The position numbers and the translations under genes were made by a program. The notes under the pieces were generated by a model, which saw nothing but the letters and a program-made list of their open reading frames with translations, had not been told where the DNA came from and did not search any database. Shown here piece by piece: positions 43,329-52,380 of a stretch of 64,000 nucleotides of DNA. Each line of letters begins with the position of its first letter. Positions within the stretch are counted from its first letter, which is position 1. Source of the stretch: JBEVJC01 sp040510375 (lineage in GTDB: Bacteria; Bacteroidota; Bacteroidia; Chitinophagales; Chitinophagaceae); contig JBEVJC010000012.1 in NCBI GenBank assembly GCA_040510375.1, positions 1 through 64,000 of the forward strand, read 5' to 3'.

Positions 43329-44009
43329 ATGATGACCAATAAAATATTCATACTTACTGGAGTGATCGGAATCGCCGCAGCCCTGACGGGTTGTGAGGGT
43401 GTTGGTAAACCCGGTCGTGTATATATGCCGGACATGACTTATAGCAGGGCCTACGAAACGTATGCACCAACCGAAGAGCGGCTTGACAACAGTTCTGTTG
43501 AAGGGCACCATCCTTTCTACAATAACAAACCGGTAACCGGTACTATCGCCCGCGGTGACCTGGCCGAATACCCGTTGAAAAATGATTCAGCCGGATATGC
43601 CCAGTCGGCATTTGTTAAAAACCCGCTGGATTCGGCTTCCATTGACCTGAAGAATGCAGAAAGATTATACCTGATCAACTGCGCTATCTGTCATGGTGCC
43701 AAACTGGATGGAAACGGGCCATTGTTCAATGATGGAAACGGTCCCTATACTGCGGCTCCCAAGAACTTCCTCAGTGCGGAGATGAAAGAGATGCCGGAAG
43801 GCAGGATGTTCCATTCGGCCACATATGGTAAAGGCCAGATGGGTAGTTACGCATCGCAGCTGAATACGAAACAACGGTGGACGGTGATCGCTTATATCAA
43901 GTCAAAACAGGGAGCTGGTGCTGCCAAAACAGCTTCCGACAGTACAAAGGCAAATGGAGCCGCGCCTGCCGGCGGATCTTCAGCCGATAGCACGAAGGCT
44001 GCGAAATAG
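43329..44009 (+). CDS. actE: alternative complex III subunit E (monohaem cytochrome c lipoprotein)
   Basis: A 226-residue lipoprotein: signal peptide ending in a lipobox (AALTGC). One haem site, CAICH at about residue 118, sits in a cytochrome c domain with an axial Met candidate in MKEMPEGRMFHS. The C-terminal 30 residues are low complexity and hold a small in-frame repeat (SDSTKANGA and ADSTKAAK). ActE probably carries electrons from the ActA haem wire to the CuA site of the oxidase. Confidence 0.94.
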   Translation: MMTNKIFILTGVIGIAAALTGCEGVGKPGRVYMPDMTYSRAYETYAPTEERLDNSSVEGHHPFYNNKPVTGTIARGDLAEYPLKNDSAGYAQSAFVKNPLDSASIDLKNAERLYLINCAICHGAKLDGNGPLFNDGNGPYTAAPKNFLSAEMKEMPEGRMFHSATYGKGQMGSYASQLNTKQRWTVIAYIKSKQGAGAAKTASDSTKANGAAPAGGSSADSTKAAK

Positions 44010-44045
44010 TAAGAACAGTATTGAAGAAATTATAAAAGAACACTG

Positions 44046-45275
44046 ATGTCAATAAGGGAAAATTTTATAGTGCCGAAGAGATACAACCTGATTTCGTTTG
44101 CTTTAATGGTGATCGGGGTCCTGGCTGTTGTTGCGTTGTATATTACTCATGGCTCTTCGGGTGATGAACATAAACAGGCCCGGTTCTGGGGAAGTCTTTT
44201 ACAAAACAGTGTTTACTTCCTTCTGGTGGTAAATGCGGCAATGTTCTTCATATGCGCAACCACGCTTGCCTGGGGTGGATGGCAACTCGCATTCGGACGT
44301 GTTACTGAAGCGATCTCTGCCTGCGTTCCGGTGATCGGGGTGATCTGTGGAGTCATTCTCCTTGCCATTGTTTTCGGTGATAACCATGCGATTTACCACT
44401 GGGCTGATGCAGAACATGTGAAACACGACGAGACCCTGATGCACAAATCCGGATTCCTTAATCCAACATTCTTTGCAGTGGCAACTGTGCTCACTATTAC
44501 AGCCTGGTCATTACTTGGCTGGAAAATGAGACGACTGTCACGGAGCCTGGATAACGCACCTATTACAACAATAGAAGGCAGGAAAAAATATATCTGGAAG
44601 AATACAGTATGGGCGGCCCTGTATGCAGTGGTGTTTGCGCTGACAGTGATGTCTACTACGCCATGGTTGTGGCTGATGAGTATTGATGCACATTGGTATT
44701 CTACCATGTACAGCTGGTATACTTTTGCCAGCACATTTGTTGCCGGTGTTGCGTTGATCGCACTCTATGTAGTGTTCCTTAAAAATGCCGGTTATCTCGA
44801 ATACGTCAACCACGAACACCTTCACGATCTTGGTAAGTTCATGTTTGCCTTTTCGATCTTCTGGACTTATCTGTGGTATTCCCAGTTTATGCTGATCTGG
44901 TACGCGAATATCCCGGAAGAAACAATTTATTTCAAACCCCGGACGGAAGGTGCCTATACAGCACTTTACTGGCTGATGTGGTCGATCAACTTCCTTGCTC
45001 CGTTCCTGATCCTGATGAGCCGGGATAATAAAAGAAAGTATTCGGTGGTTACGTTTATAGCACTGTTCATCCTGTTTGGTCACTGGCTTGATTTCTTCCA
45101 GATGGTGTTCCCGGGCTTTACAGATAACCATGTGCCGATGATCCTGTATGATTTTGGAGTGGCGCTCGGGTTTGTGGGTATTATCATGTTTGTAACGGGC
45201 CGCAGTCTTGCAAAGGCACCGCTGCTGGCGAGGAACCATCCGTTTGTAAAAGAAAGTCTTATCCACCATACCTGA
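44046..45275 (+). CDS. actF: alternative complex III subunit F (second PsrC-like subunit)
   Basis: A 409-residue polytopic protein with ten or so helices, paralogous to ActC (NLISFALMVIGVLAVVALYI, FWTYLWYSQFMLIWYANIPE, WLDFFQMVFPG). It completes the membrane half of ACIII. Its stop is 116 bases before coxB, and no terminator separates the two, so complex III and oxidase are likely co-expressed. Confidence 0.95.
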   Translation: MSIRENFIVPKRYNLISFALMVIGVLAVVALYITHGSSGDEHKQARFWGSLLQNSVYFLLVVNAAMFFICATTLAWGGWQLAFGRVTEAISACVPVIGVICGVILLAIVFGDNHAIYHWADAEHVKHDETLMHKSGFLNPTFFAVATVLTITAWSLLGWKMRRLSRSLDNAPITTIEGRKKYIWKNTVWAALYAVVFALTVMSTTPWLWLMSIDAHWYSTMYSWYTFASTFVAGVALIALYVVFLKNAGYLEYVNHEHLHDLGKFMFAFSIFWTYLWYSQFMLIWYANIPEETIYFKPRTEGAYTALYWLMWSINFLAPFLILMSRDNKRKYSVVTFIALFILFGHWLDFFQMVFPGFTDNHVPMILYDFGVALGFVGIIMFVTGRSLAKAPLLARNHPFVKESLIHHT

Positions 45276-45391
45276 TAGCAGGGATAGGTTAAGTAGCTGA
45301 TCAGATCTTTAAAAAAATTCGACGAACCAGAACCGGGAAGGACAGATCCGGGGATGGATATTTTATTTGGTATTATAACCGTTTATAGATT

Positions 45392-46477
45392 ATGCAAACT
45401 TTTTTCATTATAGCGATCCTGGCACTCGGCTTCCTGGTCACCTTTCAGATTGCCAAGGCCAGCGAGTATGTGTCGGTGATCCGTGGAGAGGAAAAATCGC
45501 GCAAGCAGAGTAATAAGATCAATGCATTCCTGTTACTGGCCTTCTTGATTTTCGGGCTTATCGGCGTGTATTATTGCAACGAGCGGCTGGCCGGAAAGAT
45601 CCTTGGTTCGCCGGCGTCTGATCACGGGGTCCTGGTAGACCGGATGCTGTACGTTACCCTGGCCGTTACTTTTTTCGTATTTGTTGTTACTCAGTTCTGC
45701 CTTTTCTATTTCTCGTTTAAATACCAGGAATCAGAAAACCGCAAGCCTTATTATTTTCCCCATAATAATAAGCTTGAATTACTCTGGACTTCTGTGCCTG
45801 CTGTAGTACTCACCGTGATGGTTGGTTTCGGGATCTTTTACTGGTTCAAGATTACCGGTAATGCACCAAGTAATTCCATGATTGTTGAGGTTACAGGAAG
45901 CCAGTTCAAGTGGGAGTTCCGTTACCCCGGTAAGGATGGTGTACTGGGTAAAAAATTCTATAAGGATATTAATGACGCCAAGAATAATCCGCTTGGCCAG
46001 TTGTGGAATGACCCTGCCAATTTTGATGATATCTATGGTACAACCGAACTTCATCTTGTGGTGAATAAACCAATACAGATGGTTATTGGTGCAAAGGATG
46101 TGATCCATGATGTGGGCCTGGTGCACTTCCGGATGAAAATGGATGCAGTTCCGGGTACACCTACCACCATGTGGTTTACTCCAACCAAGACAACCAGGCA
46201 GATGCGTGAGGAAACTCAGGATCCGGGATTTGTATATGAGATTTCCTGCGACCAGATGTGCGGAAAAGGTCACTATAGTATGAGGGGAACGATTGTGGTG
46301 GAAACCCAGGAAGAGTTCGACCAGTGGATGGTAACGCAGAAACCACAATACCTGGTTGCCAATCCTTCAAAGGATCCGTCGGCAGCGAAACCTGCTGCGG
46401 GTGGTGCAAAGTCTGACTCCACTGGAAAATCGGGTACAGATACCGCAAGGGCGGTGGCAATGGCTGGGACTAAATAA
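45392..46477 (+). CDS. coxB: cytochrome c oxidase subunit II (CuA)
   Basis: A 361-residue subunit with an unusual N-terminal half holding about four hydrophobic helices (FFIIAILALGFLVTFQIA, NAFLLLAFLIFGLIGVYYC, LYVTLAVTFFVFVVTQFCLF, LLWTSVPAVVLTVMVGFG). The CuA cupredoxin domain has its first His in VIHDVGLVHF and the CxxxCxxxH...M group as SCDQMCGKGHYSM; the residue between the Cys is Gln where Glu is usual, which should keep the backbone ligand. There is no CxxCH, so it is not a caa3-type subunit II. A Lys/Ala/Gly-rich tail (about 330-361) ends the chain. Confidence 0.95.
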   Translation: MQTFFIIAILALGFLVTFQIAKASEYVSVIRGEEKSRKQSNKINAFLLLAFLIFGLIGVYYCNERLAGKILGSPASDHGVLVDRMLYVTLAVTFFVFVVTQFCLFYFSFKYQESENRKPYYFPHNNKLELLWTSVPAVVLTVMVGFGIFYWFKITGNAPSNSMIVEVTGSQFKWEFRYPGKDGVLGKKFYKDINDAKNNPLGQLWNDPANFDDIYGTTELHLVVNKPIQMVIGAKDVIHDVGLVHFRMKMDAVPGTPTTMWFTPTKTTRQMREETQDPGFVYEISCDQMCGKGHYSMRGTIVVETQEEFDQWMVTQKPQYLVANPSKDPSAAKPAAGGAKSDSTGKSGTDTARAVAMAGTK

Positions 46478-46487
46478 AAATGAACGG

Positions 46488-46500
46488 GCACCCCGGGTGC
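46488..46500. repeat. 13-bp GC-rich palindrome between coxB and coxA
   Basis: GCACCCCGGGTGC is a perfect inverted repeat 16 bases before the coxA start, in a spacer of 38 bases. It would form a tight stem on the mRNA next to the coxA start region. Confidence 0.55.
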
Positions 46501-46515
46501 AAAAAATAAAAGATT

Positions 46516-48318
46516 ATGAGCGACGCAATTCAATTACACTCTGAGACGGTTGTGGGGCATGGCTTTCATCACGATGATCACGGTCACCACCAGTCTTTCG
46601 TATCGAAGTATATCTTCAGTATGGATCACAAGATGATCGCCAAGCAGTTCCTGATTACAGGGATCATCTGGGCCATTATCGGAGGTCTGTTTTCGGTGCT
46701 GTTCCGTCTTCAACTCGGTTTCCCCGGCCAGTCGTTTCCGATTCTTGAAACATTTTTCGGGGAATGGGCAAAGGGTGGTACTATCAAACCCGAGTTTTAT
46801 TATGCGTTGGTGACCATGCACGGAACGGTGCTGGTGTTTTTCGTACTGACTGCCGGTCTTTCCGGTACTTTCTCCAACTTCCTGATTCCCCTTCAGGTGG
46901 GTGCCCGTGATATGGCATCTCCATTTATGAATATGCTCTCCTACTGGTTCTTCTTTATGGCCAGTATAGTGATGATCGCGTCGTTGTTCATCCAGACTGG
47001 TCCTGCCAGTGGTGGCTGGACCATGTATCCACCTTTAAGTGCGCTTGGCCAGGCTAATATTGGTTCAAAAGCAGGTGCCGACATGTGGCTGATCAGTATG
47101 GCACTCTTTATTGTGTCGCAGCTGATGGCCGGACTGAACTATATTTCAACCATCCTGAACATGCGTACAAAAGGAATGAGCATGACCCGCCTGCCACTTA
47201 CAATCTGGGCACTCTTCTTCACTGCTGTACTGGGTGTACTTTCTTTCCCTGTATTATTATCCGGTGCGATCCTGCTGTTGTTCGATCGTAATATCGGTAC
47301 CAGTTTCTTCCTGAGTGATATCGTTGTCAACGGCGAAGTGTTGCCTAATGAAGGTGGCTCGGCCATCCTGTTCCAGCACTTGTTCTGGTTCCTTGGTCAC
47401 CCGGAAGTATATATCATTCTTTTGCCAGCCATGGGTATGGTTTCGGAAGTATTATCGGTCAACAGCCGTAAACCGATCTTCGGTTATATGGCGATGGTCG
47501 GTTCACTTTTCGCCATTGCCATCCTTGCGTTCCTGGTTTGGGCACACCATATGTTTGTATCGGGACTTAATCCGTTCCTGGGGTCGGTGTTTGTGCTGCT
47601 CACCCTGCTGATCGCTGTTCCGTCAGCAATCAAGGTATTCAACTGGCTCACCACATTGTGGAGGGGAAATATTCGTTTCACTCCGGCGATGCTTTTCGGT
47701 ATTGGTTTCGTGAGCCTGTTCATCTCCGGTGGTCTGACAGGAATCTGGCTGGGTAACTCCACAATCGATATCCACCTGCATGATACCATGTTCGTTGTTG
47801 CACACTTCCATATTGTAATGGGTGTTGCATCGATGTTCGGGATGTTCGCAGGAATCTATCACTGGTTCCCCAAAATGTTTGGCCGTTTCCTGAACAATAC
47901 CCTTGGTTACCTGCATTTCTGGGTTACCATGGTTGGTGCATACCTGATCTTCTGGCCAATGCACTACCAGGGTCTGGCCGGCATTCCAAGAAGGTATCTT
48001 GACAAAAGCAACTGGCATTCGTTTAACCAGTTTGGTGACCTTGACAAGATGATTACCGTTGTATCGATCGTGGTATTTGCGGTTCAGCTGATGTTTGTAT
48101 TCAACTTCTTCTATTCAATATTCAAGGGAAGGAAAGTAACAACTACCAACCCATGGGGTGCCAATACACTGGAATGGACAACACCAATTAATCCGGGTCA
48201 TGGAAACTGGACAGGCGAGATCCCTGAAGTACATCGCTGGCCTTATGATTATGGTAAGGATGGAAGGGAATTCATACCGCAGACCGAACCGGTTGGCAGT
48301 AACGAGAGTAAACACTAG
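46516..48318 (+). CDS. coxA: cytochrome c oxidase subunit I
   Basis: A 600-residue haem-copper oxidase core. The His-Tyr pair is in WFLGHPEVYIILLP, the CuB His pair in VWAHHMFVSG, the two haem ligands of helix X in VVAHFHIVMG, and the helix II haem ligand in MHGTVLVFFVL. It reduces oxygen to water and pumps protons. The N-terminal tail is His-rich (HGFHHDDHGHHQSF), which is not part of the core. Placed after coxB as in Bacteroidota act-cox operons. Confidence 0.97.
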   Translation: MSDAIQLHSETVVGHGFHHDDHGHHQSFVSKYIFSMDHKMIAKQFLITGIIWAIIGGLFSVLFRLQLGFPGQSFPILETFFGEWAKGGTIKPEFYYALVTMHGTVLVFFVLTAGLSGTFSNFLIPLQVGARDMASPFMNMLSYWFFFMASIVMIASLFIQTGPASGGWTMYPPLSALGQANIGSKAGADMWLISMALFIVSQLMAGLNYISTILNMRTKGMSMTRLPLTIWALFFTAVLGVLSFPVLLSGAILLLFDRNIGTSFFLSDIVVNGEVLPNEGGSAILFQHLFWFLGHPEVYIILLPAMGMVSEVLSVNSRKPIFGYMAMVGSLFAIAILAFLVWAHHMFVSGLNPFLGSVFVLLTLLIAVPSAIKVFNWLTTLWRGNIRFTPAMLFGIGFVSLFISGGLTGIWLGNSTIDIHLHDTMFVVAHFHIVMGVASMFGMFAGIYHWFPKMFGRFLNNTLGYLHFWVTMVGAYLIFWPMHYQGLAGIPRRYLDKSNWHSFNQFGDLDKMITVVSIVVFAVQLMFVFNFFYSIFKGRKVTTTNPWGANTLEWTTPINPGHGNWTGEIPEVHRWPYDYGKDGREFIPQTEPVGSNESKH

Positions 48319-48485
48319 TTGAGTTGTTGACATAATCGGGAGACAGGTGTTTGAATAAGTTGAGCGTTGAATTTGTGGTTGACCATGTTGAAAGTTGAAT
48401 GGTTGACGTTGACGGGTGGTTGAGGTTGATGGGTTAACGCAGTATAGTGTTGGGTGGTTAACGTTGAAAAATAAAGTAAACGTGA
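48319..48485 (+). repeat. GTTGA-rich low-complexity spacer between coxA and ctaB
   Basis: About twelve copies of GTTGA followed by A, C, G or T occur within roughly 150 bases, all on the plus strand, with GGTTGACGTTGACGGGTGGT as the densest part. The base makeup is far from random and unlike the flanking genes. It does not clearly copy the coxA tail. No gene is supported here. Confidence 0.7.
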
Positions 48486-49427
48486 ATGGATAAAGTGACG
48501 AATATATCCGCAGAACCGTTGGGACTGCATTTGAACAGGCAGAAAGGGCTAATGAATAAAATAAAAGATTATTTACAGTTAGTCAAGCCCTCGTTGAATA
48601 TCATGGTGGTGTTCAGCAGCGTAATTGCTTATCTGCTGGCGCCAAAAGTGGTGGAGCTGAATTGGAGGATGGTAGGATTGCTCTTTGCAGGTGGGTTCCT
48701 GGTGACAGGTAGCGCCAATACGATCAACCAGGTGGTGGAACGGAAAACCGATGCGATGATGAAACGCACCGCAGGCAGGCCCGTTGCATCTGGAAGGATG
48801 AGTGTTGAGGAGGGCTGGACCTTTGCCGTAATAACCGGTGTGGCAGGAGTTGTTATTTTAGGGTACTTCTTCAATTGGCTATCGGCGGGACTTGCAGCTT
48901 TCAGTCTTTTTTTATACGCGTTTATTTATACGCCGTTGAAAAAAGTAAACTCGATCGCTGTTCTTGTAGGGGCTATTCCGGGCGCGTTTCCCTGCCTTAT
49001 AGGCTGGGCTGCGGGTGATGACCAGCTCTCTACCGGGGGATGGATTTTGTTTGCGTTTCAGTTCCTGTGGCAGTTTCCCCATTTCTGGGCCATTGCCTGG
49101 GTGGCACATAAGGATTATTCGTCGGCCGGTTTTAAACTGCTGCCAGCTGAAAAAGGACCAACAAAGTTCACCGCCCTCCAGACCGTGGTGTACTCATTAC
49201 TGCTGGTGCCGGTTACACTGATGCCTTATTTCACGGAGATGTGCAGTTCGGCAGGAGTAAGAGGTAAAATAAGTCTCGGGTTGATAGTGCTGGCCAATAT
49301 TTTTATGATCGGACGCTGTATCAGTTTGTACAGGACGATGGAAGTAAAGGCCGCAAGGAATGTGATGTTTGGAAGTTATATGTACCTGCCGGTGGTATTG
49401 CTGGCACTACTGATGAGTAAATTTTAG
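48486..49427 (+). CDS. ctaB: protohaem IX farnesyltransferase (haem O synthase)
   Basis: A 313-residue UbiA-family prenyltransferase that makes haem O, the precursor of haem A for this oxidase. The NxxxDxxxD-type motif is NQVVERKTDAMMKRTAGRP. Several membrane helices follow (for example VILGYFFNWLSAGLAAFSLF). The ATG at 48486 is used; another at 48552 (MNKIKDYLQLVKPSLNIMVV) matches the usual family start and may be the true one. ctaA is not in the window. Confidence 0.93.
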   Translation: MDKVTNISAEPLGLHLNRQKGLMNKIKDYLQLVKPSLNIMVVFSSVIAYLLAPKVVELNWRMVGLLFAGGFLVTGSANTINQVVERKTDAMMKRTAGRPVASGRMSVEEGWTFAVITGVAGVVILGYFFNWLSAGLAAFSLFLYAFIYTPLKKVNSIAVLVGAIPGAFPCLIGWAAGDDQLSTGGWILFAFQFLWQFPHFWAIAWVAHKDYSSAGFKLLPAEKGPTKFTALQTVVYSLLLVPVTLMPYFTEMCSSAGVRGKISLGLIVLANIFMIGRCISLYRTMEVKAARNVMFGSYMYLPVVLLALLMSKF

Positions 49428-49442
49428 TAATTATAAAGAGAG

Positions 49443-50015
49443 ATGGAATTGGTGTCGACAACTGAACAAAGAAAAAAAATTCACCCGCATAAGTTCACCC
49501 TGTGGGTTGCCATTGCGAGTATCATGATGATGTTTGCCGGTCTGACCAGTGCATTCATCGTCAAGAGTAATCTTGTTGGCTGGAGTGATGTGAAGATGCC
49601 AAAAATGTTCTGGTATTCTACTGCGGTGATCATCATCAGCAGTATTACGGTCCAGATGGCACTCCGTTCTTTCCGCCAGCGGAATATGGCTGGATACCGC
49701 GGTCTCATCGCTGTTACAGTAGTACTGGGAATTCTCTTTGTGATTCTGCAGTGGTTCGGATTTGAAGAACTGTGGAAACAGGGTTATCACTGGAAAGGTT
49801 CGGCCGGTGCGAGCCAGTTCTTATATATCATTTTCGGATTACACGCTATTCACGTACTTGGCGGTATCATAACGCTGATCGTCATGTTCATGAAAGCATT
49901 CTTTGGGAAAATAAAGTTGTACAGTTCCGTGCCGATCGAAGTGGCCGCCACGTACTGGCATTTTGTAGATATATTATGGATCTACCTGCTTTTGTTCTTT
50001 ATCGTGATTGGATAA
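49443..50015 (+). CDS. haem-copper oxidase subunit III family protein (short)
   Basis: A 190-residue member of the CoxC family with five hydrophobic helices (WVAIASIMMMFAGLTSAFIV, FLYIIFGLHAIHVLGGIITL, VAATYWHFVDILWIYLLLFF). It starts 15 bases after ctaB and ends 44 bases before the longer subunit III gene. Bacteroidota operons often hold two such genes; which of them is the structural subunit III is not settled from sequence. Confidence 0.88.
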   Translation: MELVSTTEQRKKIHPHKFTLWVAIASIMMMFAGLTSAFIVKSNLVGWSDVKMPKMFWYSTAVIIISSITVQMALRSFRQRNMAGYRGLIAVTVVLGILFVILQWFGFEELWKQGYHWKGSAGASQFLYIIFGLHAIHVLGGIITLIVMFMKAFFGKIKLYSSVPIEVAATYWHFVDILWIYLLLFFIVIG

Positions 50016-50059
50016 AAAGTTGACGGACCTGGATTTTTAAACTATTGGATTATACTATT

Positions 50060-50929
50060 ATGGCGACAACAGCTACAGCGCAGACAAAATGGTGGAGTGG
50101 TGGAAAAAGCCCCTTCAACATCGAATATGGTAAGTTGATGATGTGGTACTTCCTGATGAGTGATGCCTTTACTTTTGGTGCATTCCTCATTTCTTATGGA
50201 ACTATCCGCTTCAGCCAGAATTTCTGGCCCGATCCAAATGCGGTCTTCAATGCCTTTCCCGGTGCCGGTCATACCAACCTGCCCCTGGCATTCGTGAGTG
50301 TAATGACCTTTATCCTCATCATCAGTTCCGTAACCATGGTGCTGGCGGTGCACGCGGGTCATAACGGAAATAAAAAGGATGTGGTGAAATGGCTGGCCTG
50401 GACCATCGTGGGCGGCTTTGCATTCCTGGGTTGCCAGGCATGGGAGTGGCATCACCTTATTACCGGCGAACATGCTACACTTATTGACGGACAGATCCAG
50501 TTTGTTGGCCAGACCACCCGCGTGAACCCCTGGGGTCAGCTGGTACATGGACCCGAGCTGACGGCTGCCCTGCAGAACAGCACCCAGCAAACCCTGGCCA
50601 CGATCGTATCGGAGCAAAGCCATACTTATAACCATGAACAGCTTATGGCAATGCCGAAACAACAGTTATTCGGATTGATCAATGAGGCTGATTTACATAT
50701 CCGCGAGAAAGGCCCTGTTGCCTTTGGCGGTTATTTCTACGGCATCACCGGTTTTCACGGTTTTCACGTATTCTCCGGCGTTATTATCAATATAATTATG
50801 CTGGTGATGGCGCAGAAGGGTGTATTTGAAAGAAGAGGCCACTACCTGATGATCGAAAAGGCAGGATTATACTGGCACTTTGTTGACCTGGTATGGGTAT
50901 TTGTATTCCTTTGTTTCTACCTGATCTAA
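50060..50929 (+). CDS. coxC: cytochrome c oxidase subunit III
   Basis: The ATG at 50060 (MATTATAQTKWWSGGKSPF) is preferred to an upstream TTG at 50045. The 289-residue product has the seven-helix subunit III layout, with an inserted loop of about 90 residues (GEHATLIDGQIQFVGQTTRV and following) between helices that is longer than the canonical subunit. The final helices read GFHGFHVFSGVIINIIMLVM and GLYWHFVDLVWVFVFLCFYL. It stabilises the oxidase and proton uptake. Confidence 0.93.
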   Translation: MATTATAQTKWWSGGKSPFNIEYGKLMMWYFLMSDAFTFGAFLISYGTIRFSQNFWPDPNAVFNAFPGAGHTNLPLAFVSVMTFILIISSVTMVLAVHAGHNGNKKDVVKWLAWTIVGGFAFLGCQAWEWHHLITGEHATLIDGQIQFVGQTTRVNPWGQLVHGPELTAALQNSTQQTLATIVSEQSHTYNHEQLMAMPKQQLFGLINEADLHIREKGPVAFGGYFYGITGFHGFHVFSGVIINIIMLVMAQKGVFERRGHYLMIEKAGLYWHFVDLVWVFVFLCFYLI

Positions 50930-50982
50930 CGGTCGGTTAACCGGTAAGAAGTAGGATTTTAAAAAAATTGTAATTTTATTTT

Positions 50983-51450
50983 ATGGAGCATTCGGAAGCA
51001 ACATCGGAAATAACCTTTCAGAATCATCACGAAGACGACGCGACCTTCATGAAAAAGGTCATTCGCACAACCGTTATCCTTTCTGTTATTACCGTAATAG
51101 AACTCGGGATCGGGCTGATCATTTATACCATGCATAAAGGCCCTGACCCCAATGCATACCTGGTACTTGCCTTCAAGGGTCTTGTTTGTATCCTGACACT
51201 GGCCAAGGCTTTTTATATCGTTTCGGTCTTCATGCACCTGGGTGATGAAATCCGTAATATGATCATGACCATCGTTGTCCCGCTATTATTATTCGTCTGG
51301 TTTATCACCGCGTTTATAGTAGATGGTAACTCATATAAAAACCTGCGTAACAGGTTCGATGGCGACTTCCGGGAAAGGACGATGCCTAAAAAACACGCTC
51401 CGGTAGAACATACACCAGAAACGGAAACACCGAAACCGGGCAAACAATAA
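50983..51450 (+). CDS. cytochrome c oxidase subunit IV-like protein
   Basis: A 155-residue protein with three helices (VIRTTVILSVITVIELGIGL, AYLVLAFKGLVCILTLAKAF, MIMTIVVPLLLFVWFITAF) and the IYTMHKG and VFMHLGDE blocks of the bacterial subunit IV (CtaF/CoxD-like) family. The charged C-terminal tail is Pro/Thr-rich. It is followed by a strong terminator, so the main act-cox transcript probably ends here. Confidence 0.85.
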   Translation: MEHSEATSEITFQNHHEDDATFMKKVIRTTVILSVITVIELGIGLIIYTMHKGPDPNAYLVLAFKGLVCILTLAKAFYIVSVFMHLGDEIRNMIMTIVVPLLLFVWFITAFIVDGNSYKNLRNRFDGDFRERTMPKKHAPVEHTPETETPKPGKQ

Positions 51451-51471
51451 ATGGGAAAACATGTTAATAGA

Positions 51472-51514
51472 GCCGCCGGTTATTAGTCGTTTGACTGGGC
51501 CGGCGGTTTTTTTT
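51472..51514 (+). terminator. strong intrinsic terminator after the subunit IV gene
   Basis: CCGCCGG (51473-51479) pairs with CCGGCGG (51500-51506), with an inner AGTC/GACT stem, followed by eight T (51507-51514). It lies 22 bases after the stop codon. Confidence 0.9.
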
Positions 51515-51546
51515 AGGCTCCGGGGAAGTTATAAAACAGAGAAACA

Positions 51547-52380
51547 GTGAACAAGAAGGCCTTTTACGGGATCATTATCGCCGCTATCATTCCACTGGCT
51601 TGTTACTTTATTGTAAAAGGATATAGTGAGGGTCATATATTTATGCCCAGGCATTTTCTTGCCGACTCGGTCAATACCTATACCAGGGGTGGAAAGGAAT
51701 ACAGTGATACCACCTGGCATAAAGTGCCGTCATTCCCCCTCAAAAACCAGCAGGGACAGCAGGTTTCGCTCAACGACCTGAAAGGTAAGGTGATTGTGGC
51801 CGACTTCTTTTTTACCCACTGTCCTACTATCTGCCCCGCCCTTACCAGCAATATGAAACGACTGCAGCAGTCGATCACCAATGCACAAAGGGTTGGGAAT
51901 AAAACGCCGGACTTCCTCCGTTTTGTATCGTTCAGTATTGATCCCGAGCGCGACTCAGTGGAACGGCTGAAGTACTGGGCCGACAGGTTCCAGGTGGATC
52001 CGGAACAATGGTGGCTGGTAACCGGCGACAAAAAGCAGATCTATGATATGGCCATCAAGGAGCTGAAGCTTTCGGTGGTGGACGGGAATGCGATTGATAC
52101 TAATTTTATACATACCGATCATTTTGTACTCATCGATACAAATATGCATGTGAGAGGTTATTATCATGGTCTTGATACGGCGGACCTGGCGCAGCTTTCG
52201 AAAGACATCATTTTCCTCAGTATGGAAAAAGACCCCGGGCGTAAAAGTTTCCTGGCAGATAAACTCATGATAATGGCTGTTGCTTTTATTGTGGCGATTA
52301 TAGGAGTTGGATTATTATTTTTTATTTTCAGAAAACAACGCAGATATGCTGACAGCAGTGTGGAAAAGGAACGATCGTAA
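51547..52380 (+). CDS. SCO1/SenC copper chaperone
   Basis: A 277-residue membrane-anchored thioredoxin-fold protein that helps load copper into CuA of CoxB. It starts with GTG (51547) and has an N-terminal helix (FYGIIIAAIIPLACYFIVKG). The copper Cys pair normally written CxxxC is FFTHCPTICPALTSNM, and the third ligand His lies in TNFIHTDHFVLID. A second helix near the C-terminus (IMAVAFIVAIIGVGLLFFIF) is less usual. The terminator upstream and the lack of a clear promoter make its expression mode uncertain. Confidence 0.93.
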   Translation: MNKKAFYGIIIAAIIPLACYFIVKGYSEGHIFMPRHFLADSVNTYTRGGKEYSDTTWHKVPSFPLKNQQGQQVSLNDLKGKVIVADFFFTHCPTICPALTSNMKRLQQSITNAQRVGNKTPDFLRFVSFSIDPERDSVERLKYWADRFQVDPEQWWLVTGDKKQIYDMAIKELKLSVVDGNAIDTNFIHTDHFVLIDTNMHVRGYYHGLDTADLAQLSKDIIFLSMEKDPGRKSFLADKLMIMAVAFIVAIIGVGLLFFIFRKQRRYADSSVEKERS

